Assembly (NCBI GenBank): GCA_902779395.1
Contig: CACZBK010000007.1
Span: 45,712 to 109,711 of the forward strand
DNA length: 64,000 nt
Direction of reading: 5' to 3'
Origin: an uncultured Lachnospiraceae bacterium
GTDB taxonomy: Bacteria; Bacillota; Clostridia; Lachnospirales; Lachnospiraceae
Part shown: positions 9,146-17,415 of the stretch, one piece after another
Layout: every line of letters begins with the position of its first letter
How positions within the stretch are numbered: position 1 is the stretch's first letter
Position numbers and translations under genes: made by a program
Notes under the pieces: generated by a model
What the model was told of the DNA's origin: nothing
What the model saw: the letters and a program-made list of their open reading frames with translations, nothing else
The model's database searches: none

Positions 9146-9753
9146 TGAGCGGTGTAGACAGTTTTGATCTTTCGATACTTGAATATGTCCAGGCTAATAT
9201 ACGTAAAGAGTGGCTGGACCCTATAGTGATATTCATCACGCATCTGGGGAAAGCCGGTATAGCATGGATCATCCTTATACTTGCCCTGCTGGCATTTAAG
9301 AAAACAAGACGTGCGGGCATAGCCTGTGCGGTCGCGCTGGTACTTAATGTCATACTTTGTAATTTCCTTATAAAGCCTATAGTAGCCAGACCAAGACCGT
9401 ATGATTTGTATCAGCACATCATATGCATAGTCAAGCCCCAGTGGGATTATTCCTTCCCTTCGGGCCATACGGCAGCCTCCTTTTCGGTATCCTCGGTATT
9501 GCCCTTTATGAAGGTGAAGAAAAGGATAAGCATCCCGGCCATAGCACTGGCCACGCTGATAGCACTTTCACGTATCTATGTATGTGTGCATTATCCTACG
9601 GATGTGATCTGCGGAGCGATACTGGGAACGATAGCTGGATTTACGGGATTTATGCTCTATACCAGAGTGATAGAGAAAAAATTACCAAAGAAATTCATGA
9701 ACAGGATATTGAATTTCTCGATAAAAGACCTGACAGAAAAAAAAGCGGTGTGA
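9142..9753 (+). CDS. PAP2-family membrane phosphatase
   Basis: This 203-residue protein has about five transmembrane helices and the three phosphatase motifs of the PAP2/undecaprenyl-pyrophosphatase superfamily: KPIVARPRPY (~residues 75-84), PSGHTAAS (~113-120) and SRIYVCVHYPTDV (~150-162). The likely substrate is undecaprenyl pyrophosphate or another lipid phosphate in the membrane. The start is ATG 9142 overlapping the GH9 stop, or the adjacent ATG 9145; GGAGG at 9134-9138 serves both. The coupling to a cellodextrinase is not functionally obvious. Confidence 0.85.
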   Translation: MMSGVDSFDLSILEYVQANIRKEWLDPIVIFITHLGKAGIAWIILILALLAFKKTRRAGIACAVALVLNVILCNFLIKPIVARPRPYDLYQHIICIVKPQWDYSFPSGHTAASFSVSSVLPFMKVKKRISIPAIALATLIALSRIYVCVHYPTDVICGAILGTIAGFTGFMLYTRVIEKKLPKKFMNRILNFSIKDLTEKKAV

Positions 9754-9766
9754 ACACCGCTTTTTT
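9739..9766. terminator. Bidirectional terminator between PAP2 and GAF genes
   Basis: AAAAAAGCGGTG (9739-9750) pairs perfectly with CACCGCTTTTTT (9755-9766) around the loop TGAA. The first three loop bases are the PAP2 stop codon TGA, and the hairpin ends where the opposite-strand stop codon begins, so one element serves both convergent genes. Confidence 0.9.
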
Positions 9767-10410
9767 CATGTTGTTTTTTCATATTCTTCCTGAAGGGTTT
9801 TCTTTTCCTGATCGGATAATTGTGAGTAGATCGGTTCGACCATTTCGTAGGTCTGTGCCAGCCCTTTGATCGCATACAGCCACAGCTCGAAAGGCATGTT
9901 ATGATTTTTGGCGGGCTGCTTCTGCGTATTGGAGGGCATCTTTCCGGTGACAGACGAAAAATCGGCAGAGCGTTCGATCAGTCCTACCAGTCTCCTTAAA
10001 CTGTCGCGGTCGCTTACCGAAAAGCGGTTTAATATGGGACTGCAGACCACCAGAGTACCTATCACCATATTATCCGCATGAAGCGGAAATATCAGTTCAC
10101 TGTCGGTGGCGGGATCTCCCTCTATATAATCGGGATAACCATGAACATCGGGTACATAGATCATGTCGTTTTTTTTCATGGCAAGCGAACAAAGGCCCTT
10201 GCCTTCGGCTATTCTGGTGATAAAAACCGGTTTTCCCTGAAAGGGTCCCAGATAAAGACCGTTCGTATCCTTAAGGAAGAAACCGGTCCAGTTTACCCCG
10301 GGAACCAGAGCCATTATGGCAGACACAGTGTTTGCGAGCACCGGAAGATACTGCTTTTCATCCCGTGTACTTTCTTTGATATATTTTTCGAGTATTTTAT
10401 AATCAGTCAT
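9766..10410 (-). CDS. GAF-domain protein of the free-methionine-(R)-sulfoxide-reductase family, active-site cysteines mostly lost
   Basis: Residues 1-150 of this 214-residue protein follow the fRMsr GAF fold: NWTGFFL (40-46), LGPFQGKP (54-61), GKGLCSLA (70-77), VPDVHGYP (86-93) and DSELIFPL (103-110). Active fRMsr enzymes use three cysteines. Only the middle one (Cys74) is present; the first is Phe/Ile (63-64) and the third, in the IACD motif, is Gly98. Residues 150-214 are a C-terminal extension not usual for the family. It may therefore be a ligand-binding or otherwise repurposed GAF protein. The start ATG at 10410 is preferred over an upstream TTG (10425); neither has a Shine-Dalgarno. A TATTAT lies 6 nt before the ATG, so the mRNA could be leaderless. 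Confidence 0.7.
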   Translation of the reverse strand: MTDYKILEKYIKESTRDEKQYLPVLANTVSAIMALVPGVNWTGFFLKDTNGLYLGPFQGKPVFITRIAEGKGLCSLAMKKNDMIYVPDVHGYPDYIEGDPATDSELIFPLHADNMVIGTLVVCSPILNRFSVSDRDSLRRLVGLIERSADFSSVTGKMPSNTQKQPAKNHNMPFELWLYAIKGLAQTYEMVEPIYSQLSDQEKKTLQEEYEKTT

Positions 10411-10465
10411 ATGATAATAATACAATAAATCCGGTCAAATTGAAAGGGGGAAAAGCTCATTTTCC

Positions 10466-10494
10466 TTGCATTAAGCCTGTATTTGTTGTAAATT
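10466..10494 (+). promoter_or_regulatory. Putative promoter of the arabinose operon
   Basis: TTGCAT (10466-10471), a 17-nt spacer and TAAATT (10489-10494) lie 50 nt before the GH51 start codon. An alternative -10, TATGAT, is at 10494-10499 with a weak TTAAGC -35. I saw no clear operator. Confidence 0.5.
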
Positions 10495-10543
10495 ATGATT
10501 GTTGAATTTCATCAGAAATCTATTTTATGATCGGAGGTTACAT

Positions 10544-12043
10544 ATGAAACTTTTCATCAATCCCGGGCATCTGTGCGGACACCTGAACCCCGAACTTCAG
10601 GGGCATTTTTCGGAACATTTGGGACGTTGTATTTACGAAGGATTATATGTTGGGGAGGATAACAAAGATATCCCCAATGTGAACGGAATGCGCAGCGATG
10701 TAGTAGAAGCGCTCAGGAACATTAAAATACCCGTGCTACGCTGGCCGGGCGGCTGTTTTGCCGATGAATACCACTGGAAAGACGGTATAGGCCCTAAGGA
10801 TAAGCGTAAGAAGATGATCAATACCCACTGGGGCGGGGTGGTCGAGGACAACAGCTTCGGTACCCACGAATTCATGGAATTGTGCCGTCAGCTGGGCTGC
10901 AAAGCATACGTTAACGGAAACGTGGGCAGCGGTACCGTTCAGGAGATGAGCGAGTGGGTTGAATATATGACTATGGAAGGCGTATCTCCCATGGCAGATA
11001 TGCGTAAGGCAAACGGACATGAGGAGCCCTGGCGCGTAGATTATTTCGGTGTGGGAAACGAAAACTGGGGCTGTGGCGGAAACATGACGCCGGAGTATTA
11101 CGGAAATCTTTACAGACGTTACCAGACCTATGTGCGTAATTATGATCCCAAGAAGCCTATATTCAAGATCGCCTGCGGATCAAATGCGGACGATTATGAG
11201 TGGACTGATGTGGTATTAAAGACCTGCTTCAAGTCACCCGAGCAGTTCCATGGTTTTATGGACGGTATATCGCTTCATTATTATACTGTTCCCGATACCT
11301 GGGAGACCAAGGGCGGAGCAGTGGAATTTGACGAAAAGTTCTGGTACAAGACTTTAAAGAAGACTCTCTTTATGGATGAACTGATAAGCCGTCAGAAAGC
11401 CATAATGGAAAAATATGATAAGAAAAACAAGGTTGCTCTTATCGTTGATGAATGGGGAACCTGGTATGATGTTGAAAAGGGTACGAATCCCGGATTCCTT
11501 TATCAGCAGAACACCATACGTGATGCGCTGGTAGCCGGAATAAACTTAAACATCTTCAACAAGCACTGCGACAGAGTGAAGATGGCAAACATCGCTCAGC
11601 TGGTAAATGTGCTCCAGTCGGTTATCCTGACCGAGGGTGAAAAGATGATAAAGACTCCTACCTACCATGTATTTGATATGTACAAGCATCATCAGGATGC
11701 CGAGCTGGTAGAGAGCTATGTTGAGAACGAGACCATAGGAACGGAAGATGACAAAGTGCCTGCCCTTCATGAGAGTGTTTCGCTCGGTAAGGATGGAAAG
11801 CTTCACATCACACTCTGCAACCTTTCCGCTGAAAAGGACTATGAGATCGAATCGATCATTACCGACAAGCAGGTCAGGAGCGTGAGCGCCGAGATAGTGG
11901 GAGGCGACATGCATGATCACAATACTTTCGATGATCCCGAAAAGGTCACAAAGAAGGTGTTTGAAGGTGCAAAGGCCGATGGCTCCAAAGTAAGCTTCAC
12001 GATCCCCAAATGCAGCGTGATGCATCTTGCCGTGGAGATCTGA
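10544..12043 (+). CDS. GH51 alpha-L-arabinofuranosidase, intracellular
   Basis: This 499-residue protein is a typical family GH51 enzyme: a catalytic TIM barrel with acid/base Glu173 in [11 protein letters not shown] and nucleophile Glu303 in VDEWGTWYD, then a C-terminal beta-sandwich (~380-499). It releases L-arabinose from arabino-oligosaccharides and has no signal peptide. The start is ATG 10544, 5 nt after GGAGGT (10533-10538); the longer frame beginning with TTG at 10499 would have no ribosome-binding site and overlaps the promoter. The genes that follow encode a sugar kinase and AraD, which take released arabinose onward to xylulose 5-phosphate. L-arabinose isomerase (araA) is not in this window. 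Confidence 0.93.
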   Translation: MKLFINPGHLCGHLNPELQGHFSEHLGRCIYEGLYVGEDNKDIPNVNGMRSDVVEALRNIKIPVLRWPGGCFADEYHWKDGIGPKDKRKKMINTHWGGVVEDNSFGTHEFMELCRQLGCKAYVNGNVGSGTVQEMSEWVEYMTMEGVSPMADMRKANGHEEPWRVDYFGVGNENWGCGGNMTPEYYGNLYRRYQTYVRNYDPKKPIFKIACGSNADDYEWTDVVLKTCFKSPEQFHGFMDGISLHYYTVPDTWETKGGAVEFDEKFWYKTLKKTLFMDELISRQKAIMEKYDKKNKVALIVDEWGTWYDVEKGTNPGFLYQQNTIRDALVAGINLNIFNKHCDRVKMANIAQLVNVLQSVILTEGEKMIKTPTYHVFDMYKHHQDAELVESYVENETIGTEDDKVPALHESVSLGKDGKLHITLCNLSAEKDYEIESIITDKQVRSVSAEIVGGDMHDHNTFDDPEKVTKKVFEGAKADGSKVSFTIPKCSVMHLAVEI

Positions 12044-12057
12044 TAAGCTTTTGATAT

Positions 12058-12309
12058 ATGGAAGAAAACAGATACTGCAGGAAGTGCCTGCTTAAGGACT
12101 TTGATGAAGAGAAATATCAGAGCCTGATAAAAAAGGAGCTGGACTGGATGGACGAAGAGATGAAGGCTCCTGAAACCGAGTACGATAAAAGACTCTCGAT
12201 CTGCAGCGGGTGCGATAAGCTGAGTGCAGGTACCTGCTTAGCATGCGGATGTTTTGTGGAGCTTCGGGCTGCGGCGAAGATCGCAGCATGTCCGAAGAAG
12301 AAGTGGTAA
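12058..12309 (+). CDS. DUF6171-type small cysteine-rich protein
   Basis: This 83-residue protein has an N-terminal CRKC, a central CSGC, then CLACGC and a final Cys, giving a treble-clef or zinc-ribbon-like spacing that suggests binding of one or two metal ions. It resembles the DUF6171 family of small Clostridia proteins, whose function is unknown. It sits 14 bp after the GH51 stop and before the kinase, inside the arabinose operon. No Shine-Dalgarno is well placed before its ATG, so translation may be coupled to GH51. Confidence 0.6.
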   Translation: MEENRYCRKCLLKDFDEEKYQSLIKKELDWMDEEMKAPETEYDKRLSICSGCDKLSAGTCLACGCFVELRAAAKIAACPKKKW

Positions 12310-12349
12310 GGTTATTTGGACTGATCCAATAATACAAGGAGGCTATAAC

Positions 12350-13948
12350 ATGGATAAAGAAGCAGTAAAGAGCGTAATAGAAAGCGGAAAGACTGCCCTG
12401 GGTATAGAGCTTGGCAGCACCCGCATAAAAGCATGCCTTATCGATGATAAGCATATGCCCATAGCTGCAGGTGAATTCACCTGGGAAAACAGACTGGAGA
12501 ACGGCATATGGACTTATCATATGGATGACGATATCATAAAGGGTATACAGAGCTGCTATGCCGATCTGGCAGCGAACGTAAAGAAGGAATACGGTATCGG
12601 ACTGACTACGGTAGGCGCTATCGGTGTATCAGCGATGATGCACGGGTATCTGCCTTTTGATAAGGACTGGAACCAGCTGGCCGAGTTCCGTACCTGGAGA
12701 AATACCATCACCGGTGAGGCAGCAGAAAAGCTTACCGGACTTTTCGGATTTAACATTCCCCAGCGCTGGAGTATAGCGCATCTCTATCAGGCTGTTATCA
12801 ATAAAGAAGAGCATCTGCCCGGGCTGGCACATCTTACCACTCTTGCGGGCTATATCCATTACCGCCTGACAGGTGAGAATGTGATGGGAATAGGCGAAGC
12901 ATCCGGTATGTTCCCCATTGATTCCTGCATAAAGGATTATGATGCGGACATGGTGAAGAAGTTTGATGCGCTTATCGATGACTATTATGACTGGAGATTA
13001 AAAGATATACTGCCCAAGGTACTGCAGGCCGGAGAAGACGCCGGAAAGCTTACCGAAGAAGGTGCAGCTTTCCTTGATCCTTCAGGTACCCTTAAGAGCG
13101 GCATACCCTGCGCACCCTGTGAGGGTGATGCGGGAACCGGTATGGTGGCGACCAATGCGGTACGCGTAAAGACAGGTAATGTTTCCGCCGGTACTTCCGA
13201 TTTTGCCATGGTAGTTCTTGAGAAGGCCATAGGGCTTCATGAGGAACTGGATATGGTGACCACACCCGCGGGGCTTCCCGTGGCAATGGTACACTGCAAT
13301 AACTGCACCTCGGATATCAATGCATGGGCAGGACTGTTTAAGGATTTTGCTAAGGCAGCAGGTATGGAGATATCCACTAACGATCTGTATACCACACTCT
13401 TTAAGTCGGCGCTTGAGGGTGATAAGGATGCAGGCGGGCTTATCCCGTTTAACTATATTTCCGGTGAGGGAGTGACTAAGCTCGACAGCGGCCGTCCCAT
13501 CTTTATCAGAAAGCAGGACGCAAAGCTCTCACTGGCTAATTTCATGCGTGCAAATCTTATGAGCGCAATGGCTACACTGGCTATAGGCATGGAGATACTT
13601 ACCAAAAAGGAGAAGGTTGAGATCGCATCCCTTATGGGACACGGCGGATACTTTAAGACTCCGAAGGTAGGCCAGAGCATACTTTCCGCAGCTACCGGTA
13701 CTGCTGTATCCGTAATGGAAAGTGCAGGCGAAGGCGGCCCTTACGGAATGGCTCTTCTGGCTGCTTTCCTTATCAATAAGAAAGACGGGGAAAGCCTGGA
13801 GGATTATCTTGATAAGCATGTATTTGCGAGCGCAAAGATCGAAACACTTATGGCTGATGAGGCAGATGTAGAAGGCTTTGCCGCATTCCTTGAAGATTAT
13901 AAGAAAGCACTGGCTGTTGAGAAAGCAGCAGTAGAAAACGTGGGGTGA
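12350..13948 (+). CDS. FGGY-family carbohydrate kinase (L-ribulokinase role inferred)
   Basis: This 532-residue protein has the two-domain FGGY/actin-like kinase fold: phosphate-1 motif ALGIELGSTRIKACLID near residue 17, a SAMMHGYLPFD stretch, substrate-loop motifs around NYISGEGVTKL, and a C-terminal GHGGYFKTPKVGQ. Its position between a GH51 arabinofuranosidase and AraD argues for L-ribulose phosphorylation. The family is nevertheless closer in length and motif to the unusual Lachnospiraceae FGGY kinases than to canonical AraB, so xylulokinase-type activity cannot be excluded. The start is ATG 12350, 7 nt after AAGGAGG (12336-12342); a longer in-frame extension would overlap the previous gene. 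It ends 6 bp before araD. Confidence 0.8.
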   Translation: MDKEAVKSVIESGKTALGIELGSTRIKACLIDDKHMPIAAGEFTWENRLENGIWTYHMDDDIIKGIQSCYADLAANVKKEYGIGLTTVGAIGVSAMMHGYLPFDKDWNQLAEFRTWRNTITGEAAEKLTGLFGFNIPQRWSIAHLYQAVINKEEHLPGLAHLTTLAGYIHYRLTGENVMGIGEASGMFPIDSCIKDYDADMVKKFDALIDDYYDWRLKDILPKVLQAGEDAGKLTEEGAAFLDPSGTLKSGIPCAPCEGDAGTGMVATNAVRVKTGNVSAGTSDFAMVVLEKAIGLHEELDMVTTPAGLPVAMVHCNNCTSDINAWAGLFKDFAKAAGMEISTNDLYTTLFKSALEGDKDAGGLIPFNYISGEGVTKLDSGRPIFIRKQDAKLSLANFMRANLMSAMATLAIGMEILTKKEKVEIASLMGHGGYFKTPKVGQSILSAATGTAVSVMESAGEGGPYGMALLAAFLINKKDGESLEDYLDKHVFASAKIETLMADEADVEGFAAFLEDYKKALAVEKAAVENVG

Positions 13949-13954
13949 ATATAA

Positions 13955-14653
13955 ATGCTTGAAGAATTAAAGAAAGAAGTTTATGAAGCAAATATGCTGC
14001 TTCCCAAATATAAGCTGGTAACTTTTACCTGGGGTAACGTGAGCGGTATCGACAGGGAAAAGGGGCTTGTGGTCATCAAACCCTCCGGGGTGGATTACGA
14101 GATCATGAAGCCTGAGGATATGGTTGTCCTGGATCTTAAGAGCGGTGAAAAGGTTGAAGGTAATATGAATCCTTCGTCCGATACACCCACACATCTGGAA
14201 CTGTATCGTGCGTTTCCGAATATAGGCGGCGTGGTACATACACATTCGCCCTATGCTACCAGCTGGGCGCAGGCAGGAAGGGATATCCCCTGCTACGGTA
14301 CCACTCATGCGGATTATTTCTATGGCTCGATACCCTGCTTAAGAGTACTTACGAAGGATGAGATAGAAGAAGCATACGAAGAAAATACCGGACACCTTAT
14401 AGTGAACGAGTTCAAAGCAAAAGGTCTGGACTATACTGCGGTTCCCGCATGCCTTTGTAAAAATCACGGACCTTTTGCATGGGGAAAGAGTACCCATGAG
14501 GCCGTACACAATGCAGTGGTGCTTGAAGAGGTCGCAAAGATGGCTCTTCGTACCGAGGTGATCAACTCCGAAGTAAAGCCTGCACCGCAGGAGCTTCAGG
14601 ATAAGCATTATTACCGTAAGCACGGAGCAAATGCTTATTACGGACAGAACTGA
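13955..14653 (+). CDS. araD: L-ribulose-5-phosphate 4-epimerase
   Basis: This 232-residue class II aldolase/epimerase carries zinc ligands His95 and His97 in [11 protein letters not shown] and His171 in KNHGPFAWG, identical in number to the E. coli enzyme. It also has GNVSGID and KPSGVDYE (phosphate and backbone binding) and a C-terminal YYGQN with the catalytic Tyr. It converts L-ribulose 5-phosphate to D-xylulose 5-phosphate in the cytoplasm. It lies directly behind the sugar kinase in the arabinose operon. Confidence 0.95.
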   Translation: MLEELKKEVYEANMLLPKYKLVTFTWGNVSGIDREKGLVVIKPSGVDYEIMKPEDMVVLDLKSGEKVEGNMNPSSDTPTHLELYRAFPNIGGVVHTHSPYATSWAQAGRDIPCYGTTHADYFYGSIPCLRVLTKDEIEEAYEENTGHLIVNEFKAKGLDYTAVPACLCKNHGPFAWGKSTHEAVHNAVVLEEVAKMALRTEVINSEVKPAPQELQDKHYYRKHGANAYYGQN

Positions 14654-14670
14654 TAAGGGTTTTAAGTATC

Positions 14671-15486
14671 ATGAGCATCATGCACATTGCAGCTGAAGAT
14701 CTGGAAAAAGAAGAGCTTAAGATGTATTCCGAGAGTTCGGAAGTACAGCTTCGCCGCTGCAATGAGCCCGCCCCGGGCTGCTTCATAGCAGAGAGCCTGC
14801 GGGTGATAGGACGTGCGCTGGATGCCGGGTACGAACCCATATCGCTTTTGATCGAAGACAGACATCTTGAGGATACGCTCGTAAAACGTATATCCGGAGT
14901 TCCGACTTATGTGGGAGACTGCGAGACACTCAGCAGTCTTGCCGGATATAAGCTTACGGGCGGTGCCCTCTGCCTGATGAAACGAAGGGAATATCCGGAT
15001 ATTTCGGAGGTGATATGTTCTGCGGAGCGTATAGTGGTGCTTGAAGGTATCAATAATCCCACGAATGTGGGTGCGATATTCAGATGTGCGGCAGCCCTTG
15101 GTGCACAGGCTGTGCTTCTCACGCCCGACTGCAGTGATCCTCTTTACCGCAGGGCTGCGAGAGTATCCATGGGAACGGTATTTGCCCTGCCATGGACATA
15201 TTTCGGGAGTGACAGAAAAGCAGATGTCAGTGTTTTGAAAGAAGCGGGATATACTGCAATTGCCATGGCCCTTAAGGAGGATTCCCACACTCTTGGAGAG
15301 AGCTTTGCAGGTATTGATAAAGGGCGCCTGGCAGTATTTTTAGGCAATGAAAATGACGGGCTTTCACCCGCCACTATTGCTTCCTGTGATATCACTATGA
15401 TGATCCCCATGATGAACGGGGTCGATTCCCTGAATGTGGCAGCAGCTTCCGCCGTGGCCTTCTGGGAGCTGTTTAAGAACAGATGA
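14671..15486 (+). CDS. SpoU/TrmH-family RNA 2'-O-methyltransferase
   Basis: This 271-residue protein has an N-terminal L30e-like substrate-binding region (~20-110) and a SPOUT domain with the three knot motifs: EGINNPTNVGAIFRCAAALG (motif 1), AVFLGNENDGL (motif 2) and IPMMNGVDSLNVAAASAV (motif 3). It transfers a methyl group from S-adenosylmethionine to a ribose in rRNA or tRNA; the site cannot be determined here. Its ATG lies 17 bp after araD with only a weak Shine-Dalgarno, and its stop codon abuts the stop of the convergent gene, with no terminator between them. Confidence 0.88.
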   Translation: MSIMHIAAEDLEKEELKMYSESSEVQLRRCNEPAPGCFIAESLRVIGRALDAGYEPISLLIEDRHLEDTLVKRISGVPTYVGDCETLSSLAGYKLTGGALCLMKRREYPDISEVICSAERIVVLEGINNPTNVGAIFRCAAALGAQAVLLTPDCSDPLYRRAARVSMGTVFALPWTYFGSDRKADVSVLKEAGYTAIAMALKEDSHTLGESFAGIDKGRLAVFLGNENDGLSPATIASCDITMMIPMMNGVDSLNVAAASAVAFWELFKNR

Positions 15487-15888
15487 TCATGACATCAGCC
15501 TGATAACGAGCTCCTGGGCAAAGTGGGATAAGACTATCATCCCGGCTATGGTGATGATGCTTATGAGCCAGAATGGAGCGGCCTTGTATTTAAAACCCTT
15601 CCAGCATTTAAATATCCTGAATAATGCTATGATATAGAAAACCAGGAAGGGTACCATTACCAGTGCAAATACCTGGTAAGAAAGAAGCAGGAAGATAAAG
15701 ATCCCCACCATGGTACCTGCCCATAGTTTGATAAGAGAATCTTTCGGATGCTTTTCGTTTACTTCTAAAGTCTTTTCATTTATCTCATCCACATCCATAT
15801 ATATTTTTTTGAAATTGATGGTAAAGCGGGCCTTATAATCTTTAAGCTGTTTTACTTCGAAATCTGTATCATCGCCCCAGTTAGACAT
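15487..15888 (-). CDS. Small membrane protein of unknown function
   Basis: This 133-residue protein has a charged soluble N-terminal half and three predicted transmembrane helices at about residues 50-70, 73-92 and 105-125. I recognise no family. GGGAGGTTGAA precedes the ATG. It starts 27 bp after the Rrf2 regulator gene on the same strand and is probably expressed from the Rrf2 promoter. Confidence 0.55.
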   Translation of the reverse strand: MSNWGDDTDFEVKQLKDYKARFTINFKKIYMDVDEINEKTLEVNEKHPKDSLIKLWAGTMVGIFIFLLLSYQVFALVMVPFLVFYIIALFRIFKCWKGFKYKAAPFWLISIITIAGMIVLSHFAQELVIRLMS

Positions 15889-15914
15889 TTCAACCTCCCT
15901 GAAAAACTGATTTT

Positions 15915-16319
15915 TTAATCCTTCTTAAGAAGATCGCTCAGTTTCTTTTTATAAAAAAAATCATGTACCAGTTCGTCATATTCCTGCCACATGGAAAGGG
16001 TCTGACAGATCTTCTTTCTGGGACATTTATATTTTTTATCTGCAAGACAGGCAACAGAGGAAAGAGAGCCTTCCATAAGATCAAGGATCTCGCCGATCGT
16101 ATAATCATCCGCTTTTCTTACAAGCCTGTATCCGCCGCCTTTGCCGCTGGCTCCTGTAAGAAGACCGCCGCTTACCAGCTCCTTTGCGATGATCTCCAGA
16201 TATTTTTTGGAGATCTCCTGTCTGGCAGAAATGTCTTTCAAAGGGATGTAAGTCCCGTTGTCATTTTCTGCAAGGTCGAGCATTACCCTTATGGCATATC
16301 TTCCGCGTGTAGAGATCAT
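15915..16319 (-). CDS. Rrf2-family transcriptional regulator with Fe-S cysteine motif
   Basis: This 134-residue protein is a complete Rrf2 regulator: winged helix-turn-helix at ~1-65 (MISTRGRYAIRVMLDLAE, ISKKYLEIIAKEL), wing GKGGGYRL, and dimerisation helix. Three cysteines in the order C-x7-C-x5-C (about residues 91-105) are placed as in IscR/NsrR-type members that bind an iron-sulfur cluster; CymR-type members lack them. It probably senses Fe-S status, redox or NO. AAAGGAGG lies 7 nt before the ATG. Its targets are not evident from this window apart from likely autoregulation. Confidence 0.88.
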   Translation of the reverse strand: MISTRGRYAIRVMLDLAENDNGTYIPLKDISARQEISKKYLEIIAKELVSGGLLTGASGKGGGYRLVRKADDYTIGEILDLMEGSLSSVACLADKKYKCPRKKICQTLSMWQEYDELVHDFFYKKKLSDLLKKD

Positions 16320-16348
16320 GGCAGTGCCTCCTTTGGATCTTTTTGTAA

Positions 16349-16377
16349 ATTATACAGCGGGTAAATAGGCAAATCAA
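16349..16377 (-). promoter_or_regulatory. Promoter of the Rrf2 gene
   Basis: Read on the minus strand: TTGATT (16377-16372), a 17-nt spacer and TATAAT (16354-16349). The nearby ATTTACCCGC and GCGGGTAAAT sequence may hold an autoregulatory site. Confidence 0.7.
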
Positions 16378-16437
16378 GATAATTAATAAAACCGTATACG
16401 GACAATCTTGCTCCGGCCCCCATCCGGCCTTATTTTG

Positions 16438-16466
16438 TTGGCATATAGTACCGGATATGCTATAAT
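16438..16466 (+). promoter_or_regulatory. Strong extended -10 promoter of the giant-protein locus
   Basis: TTGGCA (16438-16443), a 17-nt spacer and TATAAT (16461-16466) preceded by TGC match a consensus extended -10 promoter. Transcription would begin at about 16473, directly at the ATG of the first gene (16474). Confidence 0.75.
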
Positions 16467-16473
16467 ATCCTTT

Positions 16474-17349
16474 ATGGAATATAGAATGGTCATTATAGAA
16501 TCAGAAGAATACAGCAGTTATCCGGAAATACCTGAGAGGTATATTGATAATACCGATGAGGACAGTATTATCATGGGGGCCGTAACAGAAGAACCGGAGG
16601 AGATGCTTGAGGGTCTGATCATCTGTACACGTTCGCTTTTTATTCAGGATGCTGCAAAAATAACTTATTTATGGGGCAGGAGACGGAAAAAATTTACTGA
16701 TGTTTTTTCGGAGATGCTTCCGGCTTTTATAAATTCGGTTACGGGAAAAAATATCAGAAGCCTGTATTTCAGTCTCGTCGATCCGGATGGGCCCGGATAT
16801 GATCCGGCTGTGTCGAAACTGCTTGAGGCTAACGGCTTTAAAAAGATCAAAGAATATGATAAATGCAGCGCTTACTATGTTTCTGATTTTTATGATACCG
16901 GATTTATGCGTTCCAATGTGGTAAAAGCTTCCCAGGATGAACATCTTTACAGTTTTTCGGTATTTTCGGATGAAGAATGCCGGAAAAATATCCTGAATAT
17001 CGGCGCGGGAAATGACGATCTGTATGTTATCGAAAAAAATGCCGGATGTTTTTTTTACATTGATAAGGATGAGCCTGTAGGTGCGGTCACGGTTTCCGCA
17101 GTCGGTCGCAATGCATTTGCCATAGACAGGATCTATATAAAAAACACAGCGGGCAGAAAAAAGATACTCAAAGCTCTGCTTGCCGGGGTCATGGCTGTCA
17201 ATCTGGAAGGACTCGGAATGGATGCGCTTATGTATACCTGTGATAAGGCAGGAGAAGATCTGCGCGTGTTCGAAGAATGTCTTGGAGAAAGTGGTATGGA
17301 GCTTAAGATCATGGATTTTCTGTATGTTGCGGATCAGTTGCAGGATTGA
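16474..17349 (+). CDS. Divergent tandem GNAT-like protein, first gene of the giant-protein locus
   Basis: This 291-residue protein appears to hold two GNAT-fold halves. The first (~15-130) runs from a beta strand IIMGAVTEEPEE to a helix and the typical LLEANGFKKI ending. The second (~155-290) has PVGAVTVSA, IDRIYIKNTAGRKKILKALLAG and a final strand. Neither has a clear acetyl-CoA pyrophosphate loop (R/Q-x-x-G-x-G/A), so one or both may be inactive. The start is ATG 16474, which lies 7 nt after a near-consensus -10 with no Shine-Dalgarno, so leaderless translation is likely; ATG 16486 is an alternative. It is 66 bp upstream of the 2504-residue gene, and a similar two-lobed GNAT protein closes the locus. 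Function is unknown. Confidence 0.55.
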   Translation: MEYRMVIIESEEYSSYPEIPERYIDNTDEDSIIMGAVTEEPEEMLEGLIICTRSLFIQDAAKITYLWGRRRKKFTDVFSEMLPAFINSVTGKNIRSLYFSLVDPDGPGYDPAVSKLLEANGFKKIKEYDKCSAYYVSDFYDTGFMRSNVVKASQDEHLYSFSVFSDEECRKNILNIGAGNDDLYVIEKNAGCFFYIDKDEPVGAVTVSAVGRNAFAIDRIYIKNTAGRKKILKALLAGVMAVNLEGLGMDALMYTCDKAGEDLRVFEECLGESGMELKIMDFLYVADQLQD

Positions 17350-17415
17350 AGGTATAATATATAAATATGATTTAAAATGTTAAATATATAAAATGTAATA
17401 CGGAGGTTTTCAGTA

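Noticed and set aside
10499-10543. Upstream TTG extension of the GH51 frame
   Set aside because: GGAGGT with a 5-nt spacer points to ATG 10544, and the extension overlaps the promoter.
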